A stretch of DNA of 52,807 bases from Chara braunii (taxonomy: Eukaryota > Streptophyta > Charophyceae > Charales > Characeae): NCBI GenBank assembly GCA_003427395.1, contig BFEA01000561.1:342650-395456 (forward strand), in the 5' to 3' direction. The notes beneath the pieces were generated by a model. That model made no database searches, was not told the DNA's origin, and saw only the letters and a program-made list of their open reading frames with translations. The translations under genes and the position numbers were made by a program. Shown piece by piece: positions 10,013-19,246 of this stretch (positions are counted from its first letter, which is position 1; each line of letters opens with the position of its first letter).

Positions 10013-10823
10013 CGTGTCGACTGGCGGCATCCCAGGGAACTTCGGGATTCAAAGCGGATCCTCCCCAAATGGCAGGTGATGCTCGAGTTGGAGGAGCCTC
10101 CCGGGGCTCAGGTACGGACGCCTCTTCTTCTTCCTTCGACGTCGACCGGGCTTCTGACTCTTCTTCCTCTGACAGCCTCACGATGGCTATGCGATCTGGG
10201 TCATCGTCCGATGGTATTTCCCCGTTTTCCTGATGAGCCTTCATGAACTCGTCAAAGTCAGAGTTATCCGTCGCGAGGTCGTTAAGGTCCAGAAAACACC
10301 AAGCCGTGGGGTCGTGATCGCTCAAGTACTGACAAAAGTCCTCCATGCAGTTCCCCTAGATTACGGTTGGCGTCAACTTCCTCTCCAAAGTCACAGGTTC
10401 AGCCTGGGCTGGATCGCTCAAATTGAAAGAGATGATGTCCATCGGCAGATCGTCGACGAGTTGCGACAGAAACGTGAGGAGTTCGTAGGCGACGGTTGCT
10501 CGACCGCCCTTAGTGATTTCACCACACAGAAGTCCCACCAACGTACCGTCGGTTGCCGCCTCCTCTGGCCACAGTTATACTAGCACCAGCGATATCTCGT
10601 TACATTGTTCCAACTCCCGATTACTGTAATATCGTTACTAGTGGCATTTCACTGTAAGCATACACACGCTGACCGTCGTGAATTGAGTCCACTTACGGAT
10701 GTAGGCGAGACTGAAAGGAGAGATCGAGGCGGGACGGATTTCCAGAGTGAGAAGGGGATCGGCCCAAGATGGCCAGATGGTTGGAAGGTCGGAGGGGAGA
10801 GAGAAGGTAGAAAACCGATTCAT
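9846..10823 (-). pseudogene. E4 ORF A2 (acidic, RS-tailed accessory protein)
   Basis: A single reading frame from ATG 10823 to a stop at 9846 spans 326 codons, with in-frame stops near 10638-10634, about 10570 and 10356. Recognisable blocks match E2/E3 A2 in order: an MN start, P-I-W-P hydrophobic/Trp patch, LVGLLCGEI versus LLGFLFGSI, ELLTFLSQLVDDLPMDI versus ELIAPIAQLADDLSPDI, an acidic run (SEEEESEA), then RRRRRSRSPSPSS close to the end. The RS-like tail overlaps the start of ORF B. Basic-Ser/Arg tails often bind RNA or splicing factors, but here that is only suggestive. The start codon overlaps the A1 stop as TGATG. Confidence 0.65.
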
Positions 10824-11345
10824 CAGCGTTCGGAATAGGGATGAAGATGGGGAAGCGGGAGAGCGGGGCGATCAGTGGCGCTAGTCCGAAGAGAGAAGGT
10901 ATGGATACACTCGGTCCCCACCACTTGTCGTCATGGCCGAGCCAGTCGCTGCCACCAATCAGCCACTTACGCAGATCGCCACTCGTAAGGACTAGTCACC
11001 ACCGCGTCACGCTGAATGCTAATGGTACAGAGATCACCGCTGAAGGCCACAATCACCATCACGTCGCTCTGAGTAGGTCGTGAGAAGCGCTAAAACCCCG
11101 ACACTTCTGCCAAGATGACTGCCGAACCTCGATGGGTCGATATCGTTACTTCTATGGCGGCGCACCAGGCTTGATGACTGAAGAGCTGTGCAAATCGGAG
11201 AAGATCAGGACTGAGACAAGGGTGCGTTGTCGCGCCCCCACTGCTTCAAGGGTCCGGTTAGATATCCCTCCCCGGACCGAGCTCAGTGGGTTGGAGGACT
11301 GGCAGGCTGTCACGCAGGATTTTAATAGGTATAAAAAATAGGGGT
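10821..11345 (-). pseudogene. E4 ORF A1 (3' part)
   Basis: The frame leading to the TGA at 10821-10826 aligns with E2/E3 A1: DLLRFAQLF versus DLRRLAQFF, SAVILAEV versus HAVVLAKV, SDVMVIVAFSGDL versus SHVTTVAAFSGDI, and WWQRLARP versus VWQHGLARP. Several in-frame stops show it is dead. The start region is lost near 11345, where similarity ends. Because E1 carries its own overlapping A1 segment at 17117-17461, this module comes from a separate element. Confidence 0.6.
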
Positions 11346-11748
11346 GTATTCAGAGGTAGTCACACTTTGTCATACAGCCGAGTAGTCAGGATTATCCCTC
11401 CTGCCAGCGGCGACACGGCTTAGAGTGAGGCGTTCGGGTTTATCACCTGCACCTGACCCCGTATAAAGGATAGACCCAAGGTCACTGGAGTCCCTATCAT
11501 TCAGGAGTCTTTCAAGCTGCCTTGAGTGTAACCTGTGTAAAATAAGGAGGAAAATAACATACATGCATCATAAAGCAATTGACATTGACAAAATGAGAAG
11601 ACCAGAAACCAGACTCTGCAAGAGCATGACCAAAGAAACGAGACTGAAGAATAGTACACAGTGTATGCAGGGAGCAGCCATCGGAGGGCTGCAGTCACTA
11701 ATAAATAATAATGTCGTAATACATCATAGTGACTGAAAAGAGAGAACC
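11346..11748. other. Non-genic junction region
   Basis: No convincing ORF. Similarity to the Ty3-like accessory module stops at about 11345 and the unrecognised ORF pair starts at about 11749 on the - strand. Confidence 0.5.
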
Positions 11749-12234
11749 TCAATCAATGATAATAAGCGGTACCCCCTCATGAGTAAGTGCTGCCGTCTGG
11801 GACTCCATATCTGGCGCCTCGTCATTGAGAACTTGCGTGGCTATCGACTCTGGAACCACGTAGCTGATGTCGAGAGGCGCTGCTGGATCAATCTTGCAGA
11901 TATAGGCCATGCATCTCGCCATCTCCTCGTCTGCAACGCTCCTGAGATAAAGCTCCTCCGCAAGGATAATGTTGCCTGTAACTCCAATCGATATCTCAAT
12001 CCGTCCTCTCCCACCAGAGTAGATGTAGGATACCTCGAGGAAACGGTCTCCGTAAAGGGGCTTTCGATAAGCCTGCATAGCAAAGTCTGTCCCGACCAAA
12101 TGACTATAGCCATCCTCGAGATATGGGACCGGATTCTCCCCTCTTGGGGGACCAATAATTGTCTCAGACCTAGGGTCGTCTGACATATAGGAGTCAATCA
12201 CCCTCAAGGAGATACCGTGCAAGAAGATACGCAA
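11749..12234 (-). CDS. Unrecognised ORF, about 161 codons
   Basis: An uninterrupted - strand frame of 161 codons with ordinary amino-acid composition (for example VGTDFAMQAYRKPLYG in the first half, DISYVVPES later). It has no ATG at its upstream end, where an upstream TGA is followed by TTG, so the true start may be in a neighbouring frame or disrupted. It lies 69 bp downstream of another unrecognised ORF on the same strand. No family, signal peptide or membrane segment is evident. Context between repeat arrays suggests a transposon-derived gene, but that is inference. Confidence 0.4.
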   Translation of the reverse strand: MRIFLHGISLRVIDSYMSDDPRSETIIGPPRGENPVPYLEDGYSHLVGTDFAMQAYRKPLYGDRFLEVSYIYSGGRGRIEISIGVTGNIILAEELYLRSVADEEMARCMAYICKIDPAAPLDISYVVPESIATQVLNDEAPDMESQTAALTHEGVPLIIID

Positions 12235-12303
12235 TCCTCCTCAAAGTCGTTCTCCGTCATCGTCGCTCACCGGTCTCCAACGCTCCTGTCACTGTCCATA
12301 AAC

Positions 12304-12849
12304 TCAGCCTCTGTGAGTGTCCCAGTCGAAATAGTCGCCCAGATCAATATCACTCACAGAGCAGGGTTCCAAGTCCGACTCATCTGTCTCTGATCTCTGG
12401 ATGCATGTAGTGATTGGGACCCCGGATCTGGCTATCTCTCTCCTAATCCGGTCGTCCTTCCGCCTCTTGTCCTTGCTGCGAGACTCACTAAGGGGCATGG
12501 GGTTGCACCCATCAAAATCGAAGAGCACGCCCCCAGGTGCTGAAGGTACGCGAGGGAACACCACATATAGCCAGTTGTCCCTCCAATAGCTCTCCCTGCG
12601 AAATATGTAATCAGCAATCCTGTCGTATGTGGTGCCCTTCACCCCCGTCTCTGCTCCCTTCACCGAGTAGGTGATCACGAGCGTGTGTCTCGAGGTCGAG
12701 GACTCATTGACCCTGATAGTGAAACTCTGATGCCCCACATGTTTGTAGCAGAACCTCTCAATCAATTTACCCCACTTAGGGGTAGTCTCACGACGACGGG
12801 CCAGCTTGGACAGAAAGCACACCCTCTCTAGTACGGGTACTGTCTCCAA
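12304..12849 (-). CDS. Unrecognised ORF with basic and acidic segments
   Basis: ATG at 12849 opens a 181-codon - strand frame. The N-terminal two thirds look globular (WRDNWLYVVFPRVPSAPGG). Then comes a basic stretch (SRSKDKRRKDDRIRRE) and an acidic C-terminus (DLEPCSVSDIDLGDYFDWD). The basic-then-acidic tail is loosely reminiscent of accessory ORFs of the nearby elements, but I see no alignable similarity. The start lies directly downstream, in the reading direction, of a large minisatellite block, which could be its leader. No known family is recognised. Confidence 0.45.
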   Translation of the reverse strand: METVPVLERVCFLSKLARRRETTPKWGKLIERFCYKHVGHQSFTIRVNESSTSRHTLVITYSVKGAETGVKGTTYDRIADYIFRRESYWRDNWLYVVFPRVPSAPGGVLFDFDGCNPMPLSESRSKDKRRKDDRIRREIARSGVPITTCIQRSETDESDLEPCSVSDIDLGDYFDWDTHRG

Positions 12850-12885
12850 GACCTGACCGAATAGTAATCAGCAACACAATGTGGA

Positions 12886-13228
12886 GGCCTGTCTGAATGG
12901 CCTGACTGAACTTCAACTCGATATAGGGCCCGCCTGAATGGGCCCGACTGAACAGCAACTCAATATAAAGCCCGCCTGAATGGGCCCGACTGAACAGCAA
13001 CTATCTCAGAAGAAAGGGCCCGCCTGAAGGGGCTAGGCTGAAAACTGCAACAATCTCGAGAGGTGGGCCCGCCCGAAGGGGCCCGGCTGAACAACAATAA
13101 TCTCAAGTAGGCCCGCCTGAAGGGCCCGGCTGAACAACAACAATCTCAAGTAGGCCCGCCTGAAGGGCCCGACTGAACAGCAACAATCTCAAGTAGGCCC
13201 GCCTGAAGGGCCCGGCTGAACAGCAACT
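12886..13228. repeat. 43-bp minisatellite
   Basis: Units beginning gcccgcctgaagggcccg start at 13111, 13154 and 13197, exactly 43 bp apart. More diverged units extend back to about 12886. Each combines a GC-rich half with a cagcaacaatctcaa half. Confidence 0.92.
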
Positions 13229-13430
13229 TATCAATAGAACATCTCATGCACAAGGACCAGTCACAAATGCTGAATGTACTGGGGCTAGACTGAGCCAGGT
13301 CATCTGTGCAGGGACTGAACTGCCAATGCTCCCCATGCAAGGGAAAATATCACGTGCATGAGGTATTGCTGATCAGCAAGGAAATAAATCAACGGGTGCG
13401 TGAAGGCAAATTATCCCATCTAGCAACCCT
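13229..13430. other. Spacer between minisatellites
   Basis: Unique-looking sequence with no gene and no clear repeat. Confidence 0.5.
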
Positions 13431-14112
13431 ATGCTCGGGCGCACATGGGCTCGCACTCAAATGACAATAACCAGCCTGGGTGCACACGTCCAGCGCAAGT
13501 GCACATGGGCGCGCACTCAAATAACTATATCCAGCCTGGGCGCACACGGGCGCACACTCAAATAGCAATATCCAGCCTGGTCGCACACGGGCGCGCGCTC
13601 TAACAGCAATATCCAGCCTGGTTGCACACGGGCGCGCGCTCTAACACCGATGTCGAGCTTGGGCGCGCATGGGCGCTCACTCTAACTGCTATGTCGAGCT
13701 AGAGCGCGCATGGGCGCGTACTCTAACTGCAATGTCAAGCTTGGGCGCGCATGGGTGCGCATTCTAACTGCAATGCCAAGCTTGGGTGCGCATGGGCGCG
13801 CACTCTAACTGCTATGTCAAGCTTGGGCGTGCACTCTAACTGCAATGCCAAGCTTGGGCGGGCATGGGCGCGCACTCTAACTGCAATGCCAAGTTTGGGC
13901 GCGCATGGGTGCGCACTCTATCTGCAATGCCAAGCTTGGGCGCGCATGGACGCGCACTCTAACTGTAATGCCAAGCTTGGGCGCGCATGGGCGCGCACTC
14001 TATCTGCAATGCCAAGCTTGGGCGCGCACTCTAACTGCAATGTCAAGCTTGGGCGCGCATGGGCGCGCACTCTAAATAATATCTGGTCTGGGCGCGCGTG
14101 GGCACGCACTTA
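13431..14112. repeat. 41-bp minisatellite
   Basis: About 16 units of cgcgcatgggcgcgcactct plus aactgcaatgccaagcttggg, 41 bp apart (for example starts at 13746 and 13787), with more degenerate units before 13620 and some shortened units. Open frames through it are repeat artefacts. Confidence 0.93.
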
Positions 14113-14339
14113 AAAATAATCTTATGCTCAATCTGTTGATCAAATGATAATCGATCTTTGCATAGGTCCAGTATACTACTGCTTGTAATTATAGTACTCA
14201 GTCAAAGGTGTTTACCGCGTGCAAAACTTTGCCTTCTCTTAGGGCCGGACCACTATTGTCATCAATTGAGAGTTGGTCAATAGTACGTGTGCAGACTCAA
14301 AATCGGCCCTCAGATATAGTGCACACTTGAAAATGGTTC

Positions 14340-14800
14340 TCAGATATGGTGCGCTTACGGCACACAGTTGTGAATAACACAAAGTCCAGAAAATGACCCT
14401 CAATCGAGGTGCGCACTCAGCTCATAATTGTGAATAGCGCAAAAATTCAGAAATGGCCCTCAATCAAGGTGCGTACTCAGCGCACAGTTGGGAATAACAC
14501 AAAGTTCGGAAAATGGTCCTTAATCAAGGTGCGCACTCTGCGCTCAGTTGAGAATAGCACAAAGTTCACAAAATGGTCCTCAATCAAGGTGCGCACTCTG
14601 CGCACAGTTTAGAATAGCACAAAGTTAAGAAAATGGCCCTTAATCAAGGTGCGCAGTCTGCGCACAGTTGAGAATAGCACAAAGTTCAGAAAATGGCCCT
14701 CAATCAAGGTGCGCACTCTACGCACAGTTGAGAATAGCACAAAGTTCAAAAAATGGCCCTCAATCAAGGTGCGCACTCTGCGCACAACACATAGTTCAGA
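14340..14800. repeat. 60-bp minisatellite
   Basis: Seven to eight units with a strict 60-bp period, each carrying ctcaatcaaggtgcgcactc, a gcgcacagttg block and an aatagcacaaagttcag block. Confidence 0.95.
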
Positions 14801-14825
14801 AAATGGCTCTTGCGAATAACACTGT

Positions 14826-15345
14826 TCAGAAATTGCTCTTAAGTGCGCACTGGCGCACACTTGCAAACAGCGAAAAGACTCAGATATGACTTTCAAGAGT
14901 GGTGCGCACTGGCGCACAGCGAAAGACTCAGATATGACTTTCAAGAGTGGTGCGCACTAACGCACAGTTGCAAACAGCGAAAATACTCAGATATGGCTTT
15001 CAAAAGTGGTGCGCACTGACGCACAGTGGCAAACAGGGAAAAAACTCAGACATGACCCTCAAGTGTGGTGCGCACACTGCGCACAGTGGCAAACTGCGAA
15101 ATAGTCATATGTAGCCCTCAAGTGCGGTGCGCACACTGCGCACAGTGGCAAACTGCGAAATACTCAGATGTAGCCCTCAAGTGCGGTGCGCACACTGCGC
15201 ACAGTGGCAAACTGCGAAATACTCAGATGTAGCCCTCAAGTGCGGTGCGCACATTGCGCACAGTGGCAAACTGCGAAATACTCAGATGTTGTCCTCAAGT
15301 GTGGTGCGCACACTGCGCACAGTTGCAAACTCAGATATTGCCCTC
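14826..15345. repeat. 59-bp minisatellite
   Basis: Units containing ctcaagtgcggtgcgcacac, a tgcgcacagtggcaaactg block and an aatactcagatgtagcc block recur every 59 bp between about 15060 and 15300. Diverged and shortened units lie on either side. It shares the gcgcac...gcgcacagt core with the 60- and 49-bp arrays. Confidence 0.94.
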
Positions 15346-15379
15346 AAGTGCGGCCCACAACAGCGTACAGGGGCGAATA

Positions 15380-15620
15380 GCACAAATGGTCCTCAGATAC
15401 GGTGCGCAACTGCGCACAGTGGCAAATAGCACAAATGGTCCTCAGATACGGCGCGCAGCTGCGCACAGTGGTGAATAGCACAAATGGTCCTTAGATACGC
15501 TGCGCAACTGCGCACAGTGGCGAATAGCACAAATGGTCCTCAGATACGGCACGCAGCTGCGCACAGTGGTGAATAGCACAAATGGTCCTCAGATACGGTG
15601 CGTAACTACGCACAGTTGAG
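15380..15620. repeat. 49-bp minisatellite
   Basis: Units starting tggtcctcagatacgg are 49 bp apart (for example 15387 and 15436) and contain gcgcaactgcgcacagtgg. Confidence 0.93.
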
Positions 15621-15811
15621 GAATGCTCAGATATGGTACTGTCACAGACTTGGTACTTAGACATGATGCGCACACGACACCCAAGTTCAAAGCGCAATGT
15701 CACACTTAAATTCGAGTGTGCACAGTCGCAGTTGGACCATTATGCAGCGAATCATCTTTTGGTACAACGAATCAAGAGACTCGAATAGCCAACCATCATA
15801 CTCTGTTCAAG

Positions 15812-15930
15812 TGCTTATTAATCATTCAGTTTAAGTGCTCATTGGCACAACCAATCATTCAGTTTAAGTGCTCATTGGCACAGCCAATCATCAAGCCCTG
15901 TTTGAGTGCCTATTGGCACAACCAAATACT
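15812..15930. repeat. 33-bp minisatellite
   Basis: Units of aatcattcagtttaagtgct plus cattggcacaacc start at 15820 and 15853. Diverged units lie on both sides. Confidence 0.85.
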
Positions 15931-16099
15931 ATGCCAAATGCTTGCTGATACAAAGTCCAAAATATGAAGTGATACACAGATCATATAACCCTTGGCAGAT
16001 TCGACCCAGACACAACGAAGTATAGCACTCTGAATATGACAGGGTTCACCGCATGACTCGGCATCAACAGTCTTCGTGCTCAGAGCAAGTGAATACACA

Positions 16100-16300
16100 A
16101 TATCAGCCCTTAAGTATGGTGAGCAAGGGTGCACAGTATCAACTGCCCTCAGGCACAGTGCGCGTGAGTACCCAATCTCAACAGCTCTCAGGCACGGTGC
16201 TCGGGGGCACACGGCATCCTCAGCCCTTGAGCACGGCCAGCTCGAGTGCTCAGCACCGGCAGCTCTCGGGCACAGTGCGTGCGGGCGGTCAACGGTAGAT
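16100..16300. repeat. Diverged minisatellite, about 46 bp
   Basis: A loosely repeated pattern (agctctcaggcacggtgc, agcccttgagcacggccagc, agctctcgggcacagtgc) with a unit near 46 bp. It has decayed more than the other arrays. Confidence 0.6.
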
Positions 16301-16799
16301 CAGAACCGTGCCATGAACCAATGGGCTCGCGGGGGATTAGACAGACCTCACACATCCGAGCGAGAACAAGGAAAGGAAAGAGAGCGAGCAGGGGAGCAGA
16401 AAGAAGATGATAGGAGAGGAGGTGAGGGAGAAAGCAAGGTGGCCCTTGTGAGAACTGAGACCGTCGTACTTCCCCGAGCAACCCCCTTCCCTTTACCTCC
16501 TTCTTGCATGTCTTGGTCGTCCCTCTTCCCACTTACTCTAACGCAGTAGCTTCAGTCCTTCTCCTTCCTCGCTGTCCCGCCAGTCGTTCCGCGTCCCCGC
16601 GTGTGAGGGATTCTTACTTGCTGTTCTGCCAGCATTGCTGCATTCCGCAAGTGAGCATGCTCTCGATCTGTCTGATCTGTGTGTTCTTGGGTGACGTGGC
16701 TTCTCTTTCATAATGGAGAGGCCAGGTGATCGGGGCTAAGTGCTGCAGTCCAATGGTCGGGGCTGTGGTCAACTCTGGACCGGGCCTGTGCTAAAAATA
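16301..16799. other. Non-genic region between arrays and E1
   Basis: Purine-rich then pyrimidine-rich sequence. Open frames are short, overlap on both strands and lack any protein signature, so none is called. Confidence 0.5.
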
Positions 16800-17010
16800 G
16801 CAGCAGTCCGAACCTCGGGATATGAACAGTCAATCCTATTTTTAGAACGGGACTGGCGCAGACCCAGTTCCCGGTAGATGAACAGTCAGTCCCACGCTAA
16901 AAATAGCGTGGGGCTGTGTTATTTTTAGAACAGGACTGGTGCAGGCCCGACTTTGGGAAACGAACAGTCAGTCCCGTGCTAAAAATAGCACATGACCCTA
17001 TTTTAATTAT
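16800..17010. repeat. 82-bp tandem repeat with hairpins
   Basis: Units starting gaacagtcagtccc occur at 16880 and 16962, exactly 82 bp apart. A shortened unit starts at 16823. Each full unit has a small stem-loop around taaaaata with different but still complementary stems. Confidence 0.85.
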
Positions 17011-17116
17011 TCGGGCCTGGCTGTTCATCTATATGGCTACTTAGGGCTGTTCCTTTCTTGGCCGGGTTATGCGGTCGTGTTGGTCCGGTCCCAACCGGTC
17101 AAACTTGAATATCTCG

Positions 17117-17461
17117 CTAACCCTTGGTCCGTTTCAAGTACCGTTTGGACCGGACCCCACTAATTGGCCCATTGAGGTCGCGTCGGTCCAGTCCAACGAG
17201 GAAGATCAGGTCTCCAGGGGACCGTACTGTCGTGCCGTCTTTCCCTCGGTTTTGGCCCAGGGGAAGTCTAACCGAAGCGCTAGGGTCCAGTTTGACCATG
17301 ACTGCGGACACAATTTTGACGCAGCAAGGGAGTTGACCACGGCGAGTCAATTTCCGCTGCTGCGCCGCATCATCTTCCGACAGCGCGACTTGGCGAAACT
17401 GCAACCAGGCTCGAGGTTGAAGAAGCTGGGGAGGAAGAATCGGCTCAATGACAAAACTCAT
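17117..17461 (-). pseudogene. E1 ORF A1
   Basis: ATG 17461 overlaps the integrase TGA as ATGA (17458-17461). The 114-codon frame starts MSFVIEPILPPQLLQPRAW, clearly related to the MSFITEQALDEQLLQPRGH start in E2 and E3. A weaker match follows, with CCVKIVSAV aligned to the CDVGVCVAA region and SPGDL to FSGDI. It is shorter than the 160-codon E2/E3 version and diverges after about residue 60, so it is probably truncated. No known domain. The protein would be produced only if ribosomes reinitiate or a subgenomic RNA is made. Confidence 0.6.
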
Positions 17462-19179
17462 GGCGAAGGCGAAGGGGAGGTAGAGCGAGACGAAAGAAGG
17501 GAAGCAAGTTTTTCGTCTGCGCTGGGGGAAGAAGAGGAAGACGGAATGGGGGTTTTGAAAGGAGGGAGGGGACGAAGGTAGGAGGTATGGCGGATAATGG
17601 GAAGAGAGTTATGGCTGGCGCTGGCCTCAGGCGCGATGCGCACCGTGTTGGCTCCGTTAGGAATGAGTTCCACTACGCGAAAACAGCCAGAGAACTTGGG
17701 AGCGAGTTTCCGGTCGCGTGCACATTTACGTACCTGCACCAGGTCCCCTAGTTTATATAGGTGTTGTGGGCCTGCATTCCCATTTCGGGCCTCGTAGCTA
17801 CGGACCTGTCTACCGTGGGCCATTTCAGTCATTTTCTGTCTTTTCCGGGCCATCTTAGGGATGGCCCTTTCCATTAAATCCGCATACCGCTTAGCCTTGG
17901 CTTTAAGAGTCGCACACGTGTCCCTGCCCCCTTTTTCGACAATTTCCGAGATACCCCGATTATCGACACATGAAATGCTATTGGTCCGAAGCTGAAACGG
18001 GGTGAATCCAGTGGATTCATGAGGGGTCGCTTGATGGATCCCGATGATTTGATAGACAATCTCGGGCCACGGACGCGTGTCATTGGCCGCCAAGTTCTTG
18101 CGGAGAGCGGTCTCAATCATGCAGTTCGCATTTTCGGGCAACCCGTTCGACTGGGAGACATGGGGAGCGGTGTGTTGGAGAGTAGCGCCAAGACGCATCA
18201 GTAATTCCTCTACCTCGGCTTTGAATTCAGACCCATTATCGGTTAGAATTTCTTATGTATCTAGATGAGTATTGAGGAATCAGTCAATGTACGTAGCTAT
18301 CTCTGAGGCCTTATGGGTCTTACAGGGGTAGACTTCGATATATTTCGAGAAATGGTCGATCAACACCAAGAGAATGGAATATTCACAACGGTTGGGGCCA
18401 GGTGGCACGTCAATATCTGTCGTGTCCATACTGACTCGCTGGAAAGGGTGTTCTACCTCCGTCAGGACTATCGTGTTCAATCCGCGAATGGGTGCACATT
18501 CGGTCGCACAGACTAGACAGTTAGCAACCACGTGCTTTACATCATCCCGGATATTAGACCAAAACCATCGATTTTGATCGATAGTCGCTTCAGTGACACG
18601 TATTGCGAAATGAGCGGCCTGTTCCTCGTGCACCGATCTGGTCCAATCGTACCTCTTGAATGGGTAGGGAACCGTCAACCGATATCCCGATCCGTCTGTT
18701 TTACGCCTTTCCAAATGACAGTTGATCCATCGATAATCTCGGGACCTCTCGGTGGCTCGACGCCTGTCGTGCTTAGTGAGATGGTCCAATGGTTGGCCAG
18801 CTAATTTAGCTAATAATATTTTCTTCATCCATAGTTCCGCCCGTTGGTATTTTTCGTCGTATTCAGGGCCGTCAGTTCGGGCGGCCTCGAATCGAACCTC
18901 CTTAGGAAGTTTGTCCGTTCTACACAGGGGGCACCTCCATTCCTTATTGCTCATTCGGTATCGAACACACGGGCCATGCGCGCGCTTGACACACGTGGCA
19001 CATTCTACCCTGTCAGTGAACCCAGACTCAAAGGGATAGCAGTCTACCCCATAAACCTGATCAATACACGTGAAGAAATAGCAGAATTTGTCTGGGAGAT
19101 TGACGAAAAAGTCTGAATGAGCAAGGGGAGTGAAATTGGTGGGGTTGAACGGAGAGGCAGAAGAAGACGGGGTCGCCAT
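17458..19179 (-). pseudogene. E1 PHD-finger integrase ORF
   Basis: ATG 19179 opens a 573-codon frame with two in-frame stops (18280-18282 and shortly after, near 18244). Domains in order: a C4HC3 PHD-like finger (C33, C38 or a lost C36, C60, C63, H68, C71, W81-x-C83, C86); an integrase HHCC zinc domain (HEEQAAH and CLVC); a DDE core with MDTTDID, LTDNGSEF and GLPEN; and a GPF-like C-terminal module (LAPKFSGCFRVVEL to RHTSYLRP). There is no chromodomain. The ORF lies 67 nt beyond the RNase H stop in the +1 frame. Integrase inserts the cDNA. A PHD finger could read histone marks to choose sites, which is inference. Confidence 0.85.
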
Positions 19180-19246
19180 TGTTCCGAGAGAGAGAGAGAG
19201 AGAGAAAGAAGGAGAGAGAGGGACGAGATTGGATGCACGTGTTCAC

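Noticed and set aside
13751-15478. ORFs running through the minisatellites
   Set aside because: They only translate the tandem units and shift frame as unit length changes.
14340-15620. CRISPR-like array
   Set aside because: Units are contiguous tandem repeats without unique spacers, in a eukaryotic context.
16076-16549. 157-codon forward ORF
   Set aside because: It begins in a decayed minisatellite, ends in low-complexity sequence, and has a competing ORF on the other strand.
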